Source of the DNA: an uncultured Clostridia bacterium
GTDB lineage: Bacteria; Bacillota; Clostridia; TANB77; CAG-508
Length of the DNA stretch: 32,113 nucleotides
Assembly (NCBI GenBank): GCA_947581895.1
Contig: CANPWE010000014.1
Coordinates: 1-32,113, forward strand
Reading direction: 5' to 3'
The notes under the pieces were generated by a model. It was not told where the DNA came from, made no database searches, and worked only from the letters and a program-made list of their open reading frames with translations. Position numbers and translations under genes: made by a program. Below are positions 10,115 through 19,292 of the stretch, one piece after another; position 1 is the first letter of the stretch, and each line of letters opens with the position of its first letter.

Positions 10115-11054
10115 CTTTATTCTCCTTTACAAAATTTATTGTTTTTTCTAAACTGTCTACATCTCCAATGTTTAAAATATTTACTTTTTTATCTTTTGAC
10201 ATTCTTTTTACAAAACCAGATAATGTTTTTCCTGGTCCTATTTCTATAAATGTATCAATACCATCATTTAACATTGTTTCTATAGATTTTGAAAATCTAA
10301 CAGGACTTATTATGTGTTTTGTAAGTATTTCTACATAATTATCATTTTCATTATAATAATTTCCATCAAGATTTTTTATAACCTTTGAATTCATTTTTTT
10401 ATAATTAATTTTTTCTAAATCATTTTTTAAAGAATTTGCACTTTCAGTTAATTTTTCTGTATGAAATGGTCCTGAAGTATTTAATGTTTTTACTAATTTT
10501 GCTCCCAATTCTTTTGCATTTTTTTGTGCTTCTTCTACAGCATTAGCTTCTCCTGAAATTACAACTTGACCTATACAATTATAATTTACAGGAACTACAA
10601 AACCTGTTTTTACTGTATTACATGCAGATTCAACTTTTTCATCATCTAAACCTATAATTGCAGACATAGACCAATTACCTTCTGGTGCTAATTCTTGCAT
10701 ATATTGACCTCTGTTTTTTACTATTTTTACTCCATCTTCAAAATCAAACAAATTACTATAAATTAATGCAGAATATTCCCCTAAACTTAATCCTGCTGAT
10801 ATATCAGCTTGTATATTATTTTGTTTTAATATTTCTAAAATTCCTAAACTCATTGTTAATATACATATTTGAGTATATTTAGTTTGATTTAATTTTTCAT
10901 CTATTCCATTAAATGAAATATCTGCTACATCTATACCTGTTATATCTTTTACTCTATCATATACATTTTTAAAACATTCATATTTTTCATATAAATCTTT
11001 TCCCATTCCCACAAATTGTGAGCCTTGACCTGGAAATAAAAAACCTATTTTCAT
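10107..11054 (-). CDS. fabD: Malonyl-CoA:ACP transacylase
   Basis: 315 aa; IGFLFPGQGSQFVGMGKDLY, ISAGLSLGEYSALI, GPFHTEKL. Confidence 0.95.
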   Translation of the reverse strand: MKIGFLFPGQGSQFVGMGKDLYEKYECFKNVYDRVKDITGIDVADISFNGIDEKLNQTKYTQICILTMSLGILEILKQNNIQADISAGLSLGEYSALIYSNLFDFEDGVKIVKNRGQYMQELAPEGNWSMSAIIGLDDEKVESACNTVKTGFVVPVNYNCIGQVVISGEANAVEEAQKNAKELGAKLVKTLNTSGPFHTEKLTESANSLKNDLEKINYKKMNSKVIKNLDGNYYNENDNYVEILTKHIISPVRFSKSIETMLNDGIDTFIEIGPGKTLSGFVKRMSKDKKVNILNIGDVDSLEKTINFVKENKDE

Positions 11055-11060
11055 TATTAT

Positions 11061-11675
11061 CTAATCCTCTATTCTTTTTAAAATTATATTTTCAAACTTA
11101 TTGCAAAAATCTGCCAAAAATTGATTTATTTCTATTTCTACTCCAAATTCCTTTTTTAATGATGTTGCTATATTTTGTATTTCTCCTTCAAAATTCATTT
11201 GAGAATTATTAATTCCTATTCCAACAACCAAAAATTTAGCAATATTTCCTTTAAGTTTTGTTTGTGTTAATATTCCACCTAACTTTTTTCCTTTAAAATA
11301 TAAATCATTTGGTGGCTTAATTTCAAGTGTTATATTATGCATTTTTTTTATTATATCTATAATTGTTTCTGCAATTTGTAGTGTAAGACCATCTATTTTA
11401 TCAACAGTACAATTTAATTTCATATAAAAAGAAAATGCAATATTTTTTTCTTCAGTATACCATGTTCTTCCATGTGTTCCTACTCCAGATGTTTGTTTTT
11501 CTGCTCTAATTAATGTTCCATCTATTATTTCACTTTTGTTAATCCTTCTCCATATTTCTTTTTGAGTAGAATCAATTTCATAATAATAAATATAATTTCT
11601 ACCTAGCTTTTTCGTTTCTAAACCTTCCAAATTAACATTATGCTGTAGCTGAATTAATTTTTGCAAGGTTTTCAT
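11061..11675 (-). CDS. birA: Biotin--[acetyl-CoA-carboxylase] ligase (monofunctional, no HTH)
   Basis: 204 aa; IDSTQKEIWR, EKQTSGVGTHGRTWYT, IKPPNDLYFKGKKLGGIL, VVGIGINNS. Adjacent to acc/fab genes. Confidence 0.88.
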   Translation of the reverse strand: MKTLQKLIQLQHNVNLEGLETKKLGRNYIYYYEIDSTQKEIWRRINKSEIIDGTLIRAEKQTSGVGTHGRTWYTEEKNIAFSFYMKLNCTVDKIDGLTLQIAETIIDIIKKMHNITLEIKPPNDLYFKGKKLGGILTQTKLKGNIAKFLVVGIGINNSQMNFEGEIQNIATSLKKEFGVEIEINQFLADFCNKFENIILKRIED

Positions 11676-13329
11676 CCCTTTTTATTTTATTTGTTGATGT
11701 TTTTATTAATGGTTCTTCTGAAAAAACAATTCCTTTAATTGCTTTATAACTAGGCATCATACTATTTACTTCTTTAATTTTTTCATGGAATTTATTATAT
11801 ATTTCTTCAATTGTATCTATATTATATGTACTTTTCATTTCTTCTTTATCAAATACAATTTCCACATTTAACCTAATATCATCTTTTGATTTATTTTTTA
11901 TTTTTCCAAATACAAATGATTCTTTTACACCATCTATTTTATTTATTACTTTTTCCATTTCTTCTGGAAATATATTTTTCCCATTTTTTAATACTATTAC
12001 ACTTTTCTTTCTTCCACAAATAAATATATATCCATCTTCATCTATTTTTGCCAAATCACCTGTTAAAAACCAATCATCATCAAACACTTTATCTGTAGCA
12101 TCTTTATCATTTAAATATCCAAGCATTATGCTATCACCTTTTACAGCTAGTTCTCCCATTCCATCTTTATCTGGATTTAATATTTTTGCTTCAATTCCAT
12201 TTAATGCAGTTCCAATAGAAGCTAATTTATAATTATCTTCTGCACCTACTGCAATTACTGGAGATGTTTCTGTTAATCCATATCCTTGAACCATATTAAA
12301 TCCCCAAAGTCTAAATCCATTTTCTACATCTGGATCTAATGGTGCTGCACCACTAACAAATATTTTGGTGTTATTAGATAAACTTTCATGTATTTGTTTA
12401 AAAATTTCTTTTCTTTCTTTCATTGAGCAATTCTCTGCTTTTGTTTCTAAAGTTTGTAGTAATTGCAAATTTCCTTCTTTTGCAAACTTTTTTCTAATAT
12501 TTTTATATATATTTTCATAAATTGCAGGTACACATAAAAGTACAGATATTTTATTTTCTCTTAAATCATCTGTAATATGTCTTAACCCTCTTCCAAATAC
12601 TATTTTTGCTCCAATATAAAGTGGATATAAAAAACCTACTGTACATTCAAAAACATGGTGTAAAGGTAATACTGAAAGAAATGTATCATTTTCATTTAAT
12701 TTTAATCTATCTTTTATTGCCATTAAATTTGCACATATATTTTTATGAGATAACATTACAGCTTTTGATTTTGAGGTAGTTCCTGATGTAAATAATAATA
12801 TACTCATTATATTTTCATCTATTGTACTATTTATAAATTCTTTATTACCATTATCAATAAGTTCTTTTCCTTTTTCTAATAATTCATCTAATAAAAAAAC
12901 ACTATCTTCGTTTTTTGTATTTCCCATTGATATTAATATTTCTAAATTATTGTTATCCTTTTTACATATATTTTTTATTGTTTCTTCATATTTGTCATCA
13001 AAAAATATAGCATTTACTTCTGATCTTTCAATAAGACTTTCTAGTTCATTTTCTGGTAATAATTTATCTAATGGAACAACAATTCCAGTTCCACAAACTA
13101 TTGATAAATATGCCATTTCCCAATTAATACTATTTTGTCCTATTATTGCGATTCTTTTTCCTTTTAATCCCATATTTATTAATGATGTTCCTAAGTAATT
13201 TACTTTATCTCTAAATTCTTTATGTGTAATTATTTTATTATCTATTTCATATGCTGGTCTATCAGCAAACTTTTTTCCACTTTTATTTAGCATTTCTTTG
13301 ATTGTTGATATTTTTAAATCATCATTCAT
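11638..13329 (-). CDS. AMP-dependent long-chain acyl-CoA (or acyl-ACP) synthetase
   Basis: 563 aa; MSILLFTSGTTSKSKAVMLSHKN, GYGLTETSPV, LTGDLAKIDEDGYIFICGRKKSVIVLKNGKNIFPEEME. Overlaps birA by 38 nt. Confidence 0.88.
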   Translation of the reverse strand: MNDDLKISTIKEMLNKSGKKFADRPAYEIDNKIITHKEFRDKVNYLGTSLINMGLKGKRIAIIGQNSINWEMAYLSIVCGTGIVVPLDKLLPENELESLIERSEVNAIFFDDKYEETIKNICKKDNNNLEILISMGNTKNEDSVFLLDELLEKGKELIDNGNKEFINSTIDENIMSILLFTSGTTSKSKAVMLSHKNICANLMAIKDRLKLNENDTFLSVLPLHHVFECTVGFLYPLYIGAKIVFGRGLRHITDDLRENKISVLLCVPAIYENIYKNIRKKFAKEGNLQLLQTLETKAENCSMKERKEIFKQIHESLSNNTKIFVSGAAPLDPDVENGFRLWGFNMVQGYGLTETSPVIAVGAEDNYKLASIGTALNGIEAKILNPDKDGMGELAVKGDSIMLGYLNDKDATDKVFDDDWFLTGDLAKIDEDGYIFICGRKKSVIVLKNGKNIFPEEMEKVINKIDGVKESFVFGKIKNKSKDDIRLNVEIVFDKEEMKSTYNIDTIEEIYNKFHEKIKEVNSMMPSYKAIKGIVFSEEPLIKTSTNKIKRDENLAKINSATA

Positions 13330-13384
13330 CCTATACCTCTCCTTTATATAATGTTGTATATATTAAATCATAAAATCCTAAAAT

Positions 13385-13405
13385 TGTCACTATCCTAAGT
13401 GGTCA
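13385..13405. promoter_or_regulatory. Imperfect palindrome upstream of the fab operon; candidate operator
   Basis: TGTCACTATCCTAAGTGGTCA with CACT/AGTG arms, 56-76 bp upstream of the first fab-operon gene (ATG at 13329). Confidence 0.3.
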
Positions 13406-13440
13406 GTTTTTATTTTATTTTTAAAGAATTTTAATTTATA

Positions 13441-13477
13441 AAAAAAGAAAATCAGATTTATACAGATTTTCTTTTTT
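13441..13477 (-). terminator. Rho-independent terminator embedded in the 3' end of tcdA
   Basis: AAAAAAGAAAATC / GATTTTCTTTTTT perfect 13-bp stem, 11-nt loop. The last codons (QKRKSV*) of tcdA form one arm. Confidence 0.7.
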
Positions 13478-14237
13478 GTGAATTACAATTAATATTTAAA
13501 ATATCTTTTACAACCTCTCCAGCAATAATTAATCCTGCAACAGAAGGTACAAATGAAATACTACCTGGAATTTGATTTCTAATAGTACATTTTCTTTTAG
13601 TTCCTTCAGGACATACACAATTATTTTTACAACTAATATTTTCAGTTTCATTTGGTTTTACAGGTTCTTCTTTAGAATAAACTACTTTCAATTTTTCTAT
13701 TCCTCTAGCCCTTAATTCCTTTCTCATAACTTTAGCAAGTGGGCATATACTTGTTTTATATATATCTGTTACTTCAAACTTAGTTGGGTCTAATTTATTT
13801 CCAGTTCCCATACATGATATTATAGGAATATTTAATTTATTAGCTCTTATTACTAATTCAATTTTTGCAGTAACTGTATCTACACTATCTACTATATAGT
13901 CAACAGTTTTATCTAGTATTTCAGGACTATCTGGCATAAAAAATTCCTGGTGTATTTCAACATTAGCATTTGGATTTATATCTAATATTCTTTCTTTTGC
14001 TACCTCAACTTTCTGTCTTCCAATAGTTTTTCTAGTAGCAATTATCTGTCTATTCAAATTAGTTAAACAAACCTTATCATCATCCACTAAAACAAAGTTT
14101 TGAACACCTGCTCTTGCTAAACCTTCTACAACATAAGAACCTACTCCTCCTATTCCGAAAATTGCAACTTTAGCATTATTTATTTTTTCAATACCTTCTT
14201 TTCCGATTATTAATTCTGTTCTTGAAAATTGATTCAT
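13458..14237 (-). CDS. tcdA: tRNA threonylcarbamoyladenosine dehydratase (TcdA/CsdL, ThiF/E1-like)
   Basis: 259 aa; FSRTELIIGKEGIEKINNAKVAIFGIGGVGSYVVEGLARAGV, DDDKVCLTNLNRQI. TAATG overlap with mutL. Confidence 0.88.
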   Translation of the reverse strand: MNQFSRTELIIGKEGIEKINNAKVAIFGIGGVGSYVVEGLARAGVQNFVLVDDDKVCLTNLNRQIIATRKTIGRQKVEVAKERILDINPNANVEIHQEFFMPDSPEILDKTVDYIVDSVDTVTAKIELVIRANKLNIPIISCMGTGNKLDPTKFEVTDIYKTSICPLAKVMRKELRARGIEKLKVVYSKEEPVKPNETENISCKNNCVCPEGTKRKCTIRNQIPGSISFVPSVAGLIIAGEVVKDILNINCNSQKRKSV

Positions 14238-15982
14238 TATTTTACATCTCCTTTAATATTGCTATTTTTTATTTTTCCATTTTCCATATAACCAATTTTT
14301 ACTGTAGTAGGTCTTCCATGTGGACAAGTATATGGATTTTTTAATTTTAATAATCTATCTAATAACTTATGTACTTCATCTTCCCCTAAATCCATATTAG
14401 CCTTAACAGCAGCTTTACATGCAACAGTTGCTATAAACCTTTCTTCTATATCCTTTATTGTTGCCCTTTCCTTTGTAATCATTTCATCTAATATATCCAT
14501 AAATATATTTTTACTATCTATTTTTATTTTATATTCAATATCAGGTATTCCATTAATTTTTACACTATTATCTCCAAATAACTCAATATCAAATCCATAA
14601 TTTTGAAATAATCCAATATTATTTTGTACAAATTCCATCTCTTTGTGTGTTAAATTTACAACCTCTGGAACAAGCATTAATTGACTATTATTTTTTATAT
14701 TATTTTTATAATTTTCTTTAATTTGTTCATATAAAACCCTTTCATGTGCAGCATGTTGATCTACCAAAAACAATTCATTATCAACCTCTATAGTTATATA
14801 TGTTCTAAATAAAATCCCTGAATATTTATAATTTACATTTCTTACAGTATCTCTATTAATTAATTCAATTTTTTTCAATTTTGATGTTTGATTCATTATT
14901 TTATTATCTGTATTATAATGGTTTGTTAAAAATTCAAATTCATTTTCAATATAATTTTCTTTATTATTTTCAATTTCATTATTCCCTAAAAATTCTTTAT
15001 TCAAAAGAGCTCCTTTTATTGCATGATACATTATTTTATATAATGATTGTTCATCTTTAAATCTAACTTCCATTTTTGTGGGATGAACATTAACATCATA
15101 ATAATCAGCTGGCATTTCCAAATTTAAAATAAAAAATCCATATTTCCCTATACCAGTACCACCTTTAAATGCCTGATCTGCACTATTAGTTAACATCTGA
15201 TTTTTTATATTTCTCCTATTTAAAAATAATATCTGATTTTTTCTAGTATCTTTTGCCATTAAAGTATTTCCTACAACTCCTGTTACTCTAACATCTCCTT
15301 CTTTATAATCTACCTCAATTAAATTATCTTTTACTTCTTTTCCATAAAGTACATATACAATATCCTTTATATTTCCATTTCCACTTGATTGAAATACATT
15401 TTTACCATCATTTATTAACTTTATAGATACATCTAAATTTGATAATGCTATTTTTTGTACAAGTTCTTTAATATATCTAAATTCTGTAGCATCTTGTTTT
15501 AAAAATTTATATCTAACAGGAGTATTAAAAAATAAATTTTCTACTGTCATTGTTGTTCCTACCTGACTACCAATTTCTTCTTGACTTAAAATATCACCAG
15601 CTTCAGCCACAAGTTTTATACCTGCTGACATCTTGGCTGTTTTAGATACAATAGTCAATTTTGAAATTGCAACAATACTAGCTAAAGCTTCTCCTCTAAA
15701 CCCCATAGTATATGTTTTTTCCAAATCCTCTATTTGCCTTATTTTACTTGTAGCATGTCTTTCAATTGCAATATGCATATCATCTAATTCTATACCTTTT
15801 CCATTATCAGATACACGTATAAAAGTTTTTCCTCCATTTTTTATTTCTACCACAATATTTTTACTTCCAGCATCTATTGAATTTTCCACCAACTCTTTTA
15901 CTACATTTGCAGGTCTTTCAATAACTTCTCCAGCTGCTATTTTATTTATTGTCAACTCATCTAATAATACTATATTTCCCAT
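14237..15982 (-). CDS. mutL: DNA mismatch repair protein MutL (endonuclease type)
   Basis: 581 aa; KIAAGEVIERPANVVKELVENSIDAG, GFRGEALASI; C-terminal DQHAAHERVLYE and CPHGRPT motifs. Confidence 0.96.
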   Translation of the reverse strand: MGNIVLLDELTINKIAAGEVIERPANVVKELVENSIDAGSKNIVVEIKNGGKTFIRVSDNGKGIELDDMHIAIERHATSKIRQIEDLEKTYTMGFRGEALASIVAISKLTIVSKTAKMSAGIKLVAEAGDILSQEEIGSQVGTTMTVENLFFNTPVRYKFLKQDATEFRYIKELVQKIALSNLDVSIKLINDGKNVFQSSGNGNIKDIVYVLYGKEVKDNLIEVDYKEGDVRVTGVVGNTLMAKDTRKNQILFLNRRNIKNQMLTNSADQAFKGGTGIGKYGFFILNLEMPADYYDVNVHPTKMEVRFKDEQSLYKIMYHAIKGALLNKEFLGNNEIENNKENYIENEFEFLTNHYNTDNKIMNQTSKLKKIELINRDTVRNVNYKYSGILFRTYITIEVDNELFLVDQHAAHERVLYEQIKENYKNNIKNNSQLMLVPEVVNLTHKEMEFVQNNIGLFQNYGFDIELFGDNSVKINGIPDIEYKIKIDSKNIFMDILDEMITKERATIKDIEERFIATVACKAAVKANMDLGEDEVHKLLDRLLKLKNPYTCPHGRPTTVKIGYMENGKIKNSNIKGDVK

Positions 15983-16098
15983 ACAATCTTTCCTTTATTT
16001 TCCTATATTATATAAGCTTAAAATAACAGAGTTTTCCATCATTTTAAGCTTATATACAAAATAATATTATACTAATAATTTATAAAAATATTTTTTAC

Positions 16099-17991
16099 TT
16101 ATTGAGCTGAATTTCTACGAGCTTCTCTTTCCCTTGTTTTACTATCTAATATAACCTTACGTAATCTAATATTTAAAGGTGTAACTTCAACTAATTCATC
16201 TTCAGCAATAAATTCAATTGCTTTTTCTAATGAAAATTGTAGTGGTGGTACTAAACGAAGTGCATCATCTGAACCTGAAGCTCTTGTATTTGTTAAATGT
16301 TTCTCTTTACAAACATTTATTGCAATATCTTCATTTCTTGAATTTATACCAACTATCATACCTTCATATACTTCAACACCAGCACCTATTAATAATTCTC
16401 CTCTTTCTTGAGCATTATATAATCCATAAGTTACAGATACCCCAGGCTCAAAAGCTACTAAAACTCCTCTTGTTCTTGAAGAAATTTCTCCTTTATATGG
16501 TTCATAACATTCAAAAATACTATTCATTGTTCCTTCACCTTTTGTATCTGTTAAAAACTCTGTTCTATATCCAATTAATCCACGTGCTGGAATTCTGAAT
16601 TCTATTTTTGTATGTCCTATTTCAGCAGGTTCCATGTTTAACATTTCAGCCTTACGTCTTCCTAATTTTTCAATAACTGTTCCTATTGAATCATCTGGTA
16701 CATTTACAACCAATCTTTCCATTGGCTCACTTTTTACTCCATCAATTTCTTTTATTATAACTTTTGGACGAGATACTAATAATTCAAATCCTTCTCTTCT
16801 CATTGTTTCAATTAATACAGATAAATGTAATTCACCACGTCCACATACTTCAAAACTATCTGGTGAATCTGTTTCTTTTACACGTAAACTTACATTTCTT
16901 TCTAGTTCTTTAAATAATCTATCTCTGATATGTCTTGATGTAATAAATTGACCTTCTTTTCCAGCTAGTGGTCCATTATTTACACTAAATGTCATAGAAA
17001 CTGTTGGTTCATCTATATCTACAAATGGTATTTTATCTGGATTATTTATATCACAAATTGTATCTCCTATATTAATATCTGCAATTCCTGATAAAGCTAC
17101 TATATCACCTGCTTTAGCTTCTTCAACTTCTGCTTTTTTTAATCCAACATATGTAAATAATTTTGCAATTTTTCCTTGTCCATTTTTATCTTGTTTACAA
17201 ATAGCAATTGGCATTCCATTTTTGATAGTACCTCTTTCAATTCTACCTACTGCTATTCTTCCTAAATAATCATCATAATCTATATTTGAAACTAATAATT
17301 GAGCTGTACCTTCCATATCACATTTTGGTGGTTCTATTGTATTAATAATTGTATCAAATATACAATGTACATTATCAGTTTCATCTTCCAAATGCATTTT
17401 TGCTATACCATTTTTAGCTGATGCATAAATAACTGGAAAATCCAATTGTTCATCACTTGCATTTAATTCAATAAATAATTCTAATACTTGATCAACTACT
17501 TTTAATGGATTAGCACCTGGTCTATCTATTTTATTTATTACAACTATTGGTTTTAAATTTGCAGCTAAAGATTTTTTTAGAACTTCTCTTGTTTGAGGCA
17601 TTGGTCCTTCAAAAGCATCAACTAAAAGTAAAACCCCATCAACAGTTCTTAAAACTCTTTCAACTTCTCCACCAAAATCAGCATGTCCTGGAGTATCTAC
17701 TATATTTATTTTTATTCCATTATACATAACTGATGTATTTTTAGAAAGAATTGTAATACCTCTTTCTTTTTCCAAATCATTTGAATCCATTACTCTTTCA
17801 GCAACTTGTTCATTTTCTCTAAATACATGGCTTTGTCTTAATAATGCATCTACTAATGTAGTTTTTCCATGGTCAACGTGTGCAATTATTGCTATATTCC
17901 TTATTTTTTCATTATACATTTTTATATCTTCCCTTCTATTTTTATTTAATATTTTTATTGTAGAGTAGTAGATTTTTAATTGCAAAAACAC
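16099..17991 (-). CDS. typA: Ribosome-associated GTPase TypA/BipA; likely start at ATG 17919
   Basis: IRNIAIIAHVDHGKTTLVDALLRQS, ERGITILSKNTSV, DTPGHADFGGEVERVL. GAAGGGAAG RBS-like sequence before 17919. Confidence 0.96.
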   Translation of the reverse strand: MFLQLKIYYSTIKILNKNRREDIKMYNEKIRNIAIIAHVDHGKTTLVDALLRQSHVFRENEQVAERVMDSNDLEKERGITILSKNTSVMYNGIKINIVDTPGHADFGGEVERVLRTVDGVLLLVDAFEGPMPQTREVLKKSLAANLKPIVVINKIDRPGANPLKVVDQVLELFIELNASDEQLDFPVIYASAKNGIAKMHLEDETDNVHCIFDTIINTIEPPKCDMEGTAQLLVSNIDYDDYLGRIAVGRIERGTIKNGMPIAICKQDKNGQGKIAKLFTYVGLKKAEVEEAKAGDIVALSGIADINIGDTICDINNPDKIPFVDIDEPTVSMTFSVNNGPLAGKEGQFITSRHIRDRLFKELERNVSLRVKETDSPDSFEVCGRGELHLSVLIETMRREGFELLVSRPKVIIKEIDGVKSEPMERLVVNVPDDSIGTVIEKLGRRKAEMLNMEPAEIGHTKIEFRIPARGLIGYRTEFLTDTKGEGTMNSIFECYEPYKGEISSRTRGVLVAFEPGVSVTYGLYNAQERGELLIGAGVEVYEGMIVGINSRNEDIAINVCKEKHLTNTRASGSDDALRLVPPLQFSLEKAIEFIAEDELVEVTPLNIRLRKVILDSKTREREARRNSAQ

Positions 17992-18012
17992 TAACCTCTA
18001 AGCATTACATTA

Positions 18013-18046
18013 GCCAAGCATTGATATTTTATATCAATAACTTGGC
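18013..18046 (-). other. Intergenic hairpin between the S1 gene and typA (attenuator, terminator or leader structure)
   Basis: GCCAAGCATTGATAT / ATATCAATAACTTGGC stem with one bulge. No clear U-tract directly downstream on the minus strand. Confidence 0.5.
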
Positions 18047-18054
18047 AACTATTT

Positions 18055-19209
18055 TTATGCTTCTACATTTTCTGAAACATTATTTGAAGCATTATTTGAA
18101 GTATTGTCCATATTATTATTTTGTATATCTTCTATTAATTCATTTGAAGTTCCTTCCAATTCTCTAATAGAAAGCTCAACCTTTTTATTTTCTAAATCAA
18201 TATTAATTATTTTTGCATTAACCTTTTGTCCAACTTTTAAAACTTCTTCTGGTTTTGCAATTCTTTTTTCACTAATCTGAGATATATGTACTAAACCTTC
18301 TACACCATTTGATATTTTTACAAATGCACCAAATGGAGTTAAATTAGATACTTTTACAGTTGCTATATCATTTACTTTATATTTTTCAACAAATAGATTC
18401 CAAGGATTTTCTCCTTTTTTATCATATTCTAATTTTAATCTCTTATTTTCTTTATCAAATTCTTGTATTTTAACTTTTATTTCTTGTCCAACTTGTACTA
18501 TATCACTTGGTTTTTTATCTCTATCCCATGTCATTCCAGAAATATGTAATAAACCTTGAATTCCATCAATATCAACAAAAGCACCATATGAACTTAAACT
18601 AGTTACTGTACCTTTATACATTTTTCCAACTTCTACATTATTCCAAAATTCTGTTTCTCTTACTTGTTTTGCTTCATCTAATAATACTTTTATTGAACCT
18701 ATAACTTTTCTAGATGGTTCATCATATTCAATTACTCTAAATGTAACTTCTTTTCCTTTATAATCTTCTGTTTTTTTATCTCTTGGTATTGCTGATAAAG
18801 ATAATGGAATAAAAATTCTTATTCCTCTATAATCTACTATTAACCCTTTGTCATTTACAGATGTTACTTTTTCAGTAAATGTACAATTATTTTTTACTTT
18901 ACTTTCAAATTCTTGTTTAGCTATTTTTGAGTTAGCTTTTTTAGATGATAAAAGTACATTTCCTAATCCATCATTTAATTTTACTACATCAGCTGTAATT
19001 CTATCTCCAACTTTATATAGTTTAGTAGGATCATCATTTTCACTATAAGAAAATTCATCTCTTGGAATTATTCCATCTGCTTTATATCCTAAATCAACGA
19101 ATATTTCTCCTTGACTATTTATATTAACTATATTTCCTGTTACAGTTTGTCCTACTCTTATTTCTTTTAATGTTTGATTTAATAATTCTTCAAAACTCAT
19201 ATTTTCCAT
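18055..19209 (-). CDS. rpsA: 30S ribosomal protein S1-like protein (four S1 domains)
   Basis: 384 aa; repeated S1 motifs GNIVNINSQGEIFVDLGYKADGIIP, GTVTSLSSYGAFVDIDGIQGLLHIS, VSNLTPFGAFVKISNGVEGLVHIS. Confidence 0.9.
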   Translation of the reverse strand: MENMSFEELLNQTLKEIRVGQTVTGNIVNINSQGEIFVDLGYKADGIIPRDEFSYSENDDPTKLYKVGDRITADVVKLNDGLGNVLLSSKKANSKIAKQEFESKVKNNCTFTEKVTSVNDKGLIVDYRGIRIFIPLSLSAIPRDKKTEDYKGKEVTFRVIEYDEPSRKVIGSIKVLLDEAKQVRETEFWNNVEVGKMYKGTVTSLSSYGAFVDIDGIQGLLHISGMTWDRDKKPSDIVQVGQEIKVKIQEFDKENKRLKLEYDKKGENPWNLFVEKYKVNDIATVKVSNLTPFGAFVKISNGVEGLVHISQISEKRIAKPEEVLKVGQKVNAKIINIDLENKKVELSIRELEGTSNELIEDIQNNNMDNTSNNASNNVSENVEA

Positions 19210-19292
19210 TTTCTCTCTGTTCCTTTCGGTTTACCTAAAATAGGCTTATTTTTTTCTAAGATTTTTAGTCTCTAATAGTTACAAATTATATA

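Noticed and set aside
11638-11675. 38-nt overlap between birA and the AMP-ligase considered as a frameshift or fusion
   Set aside because: Both proteins look complete with their own motifs, so this is ordinary operon overlap.
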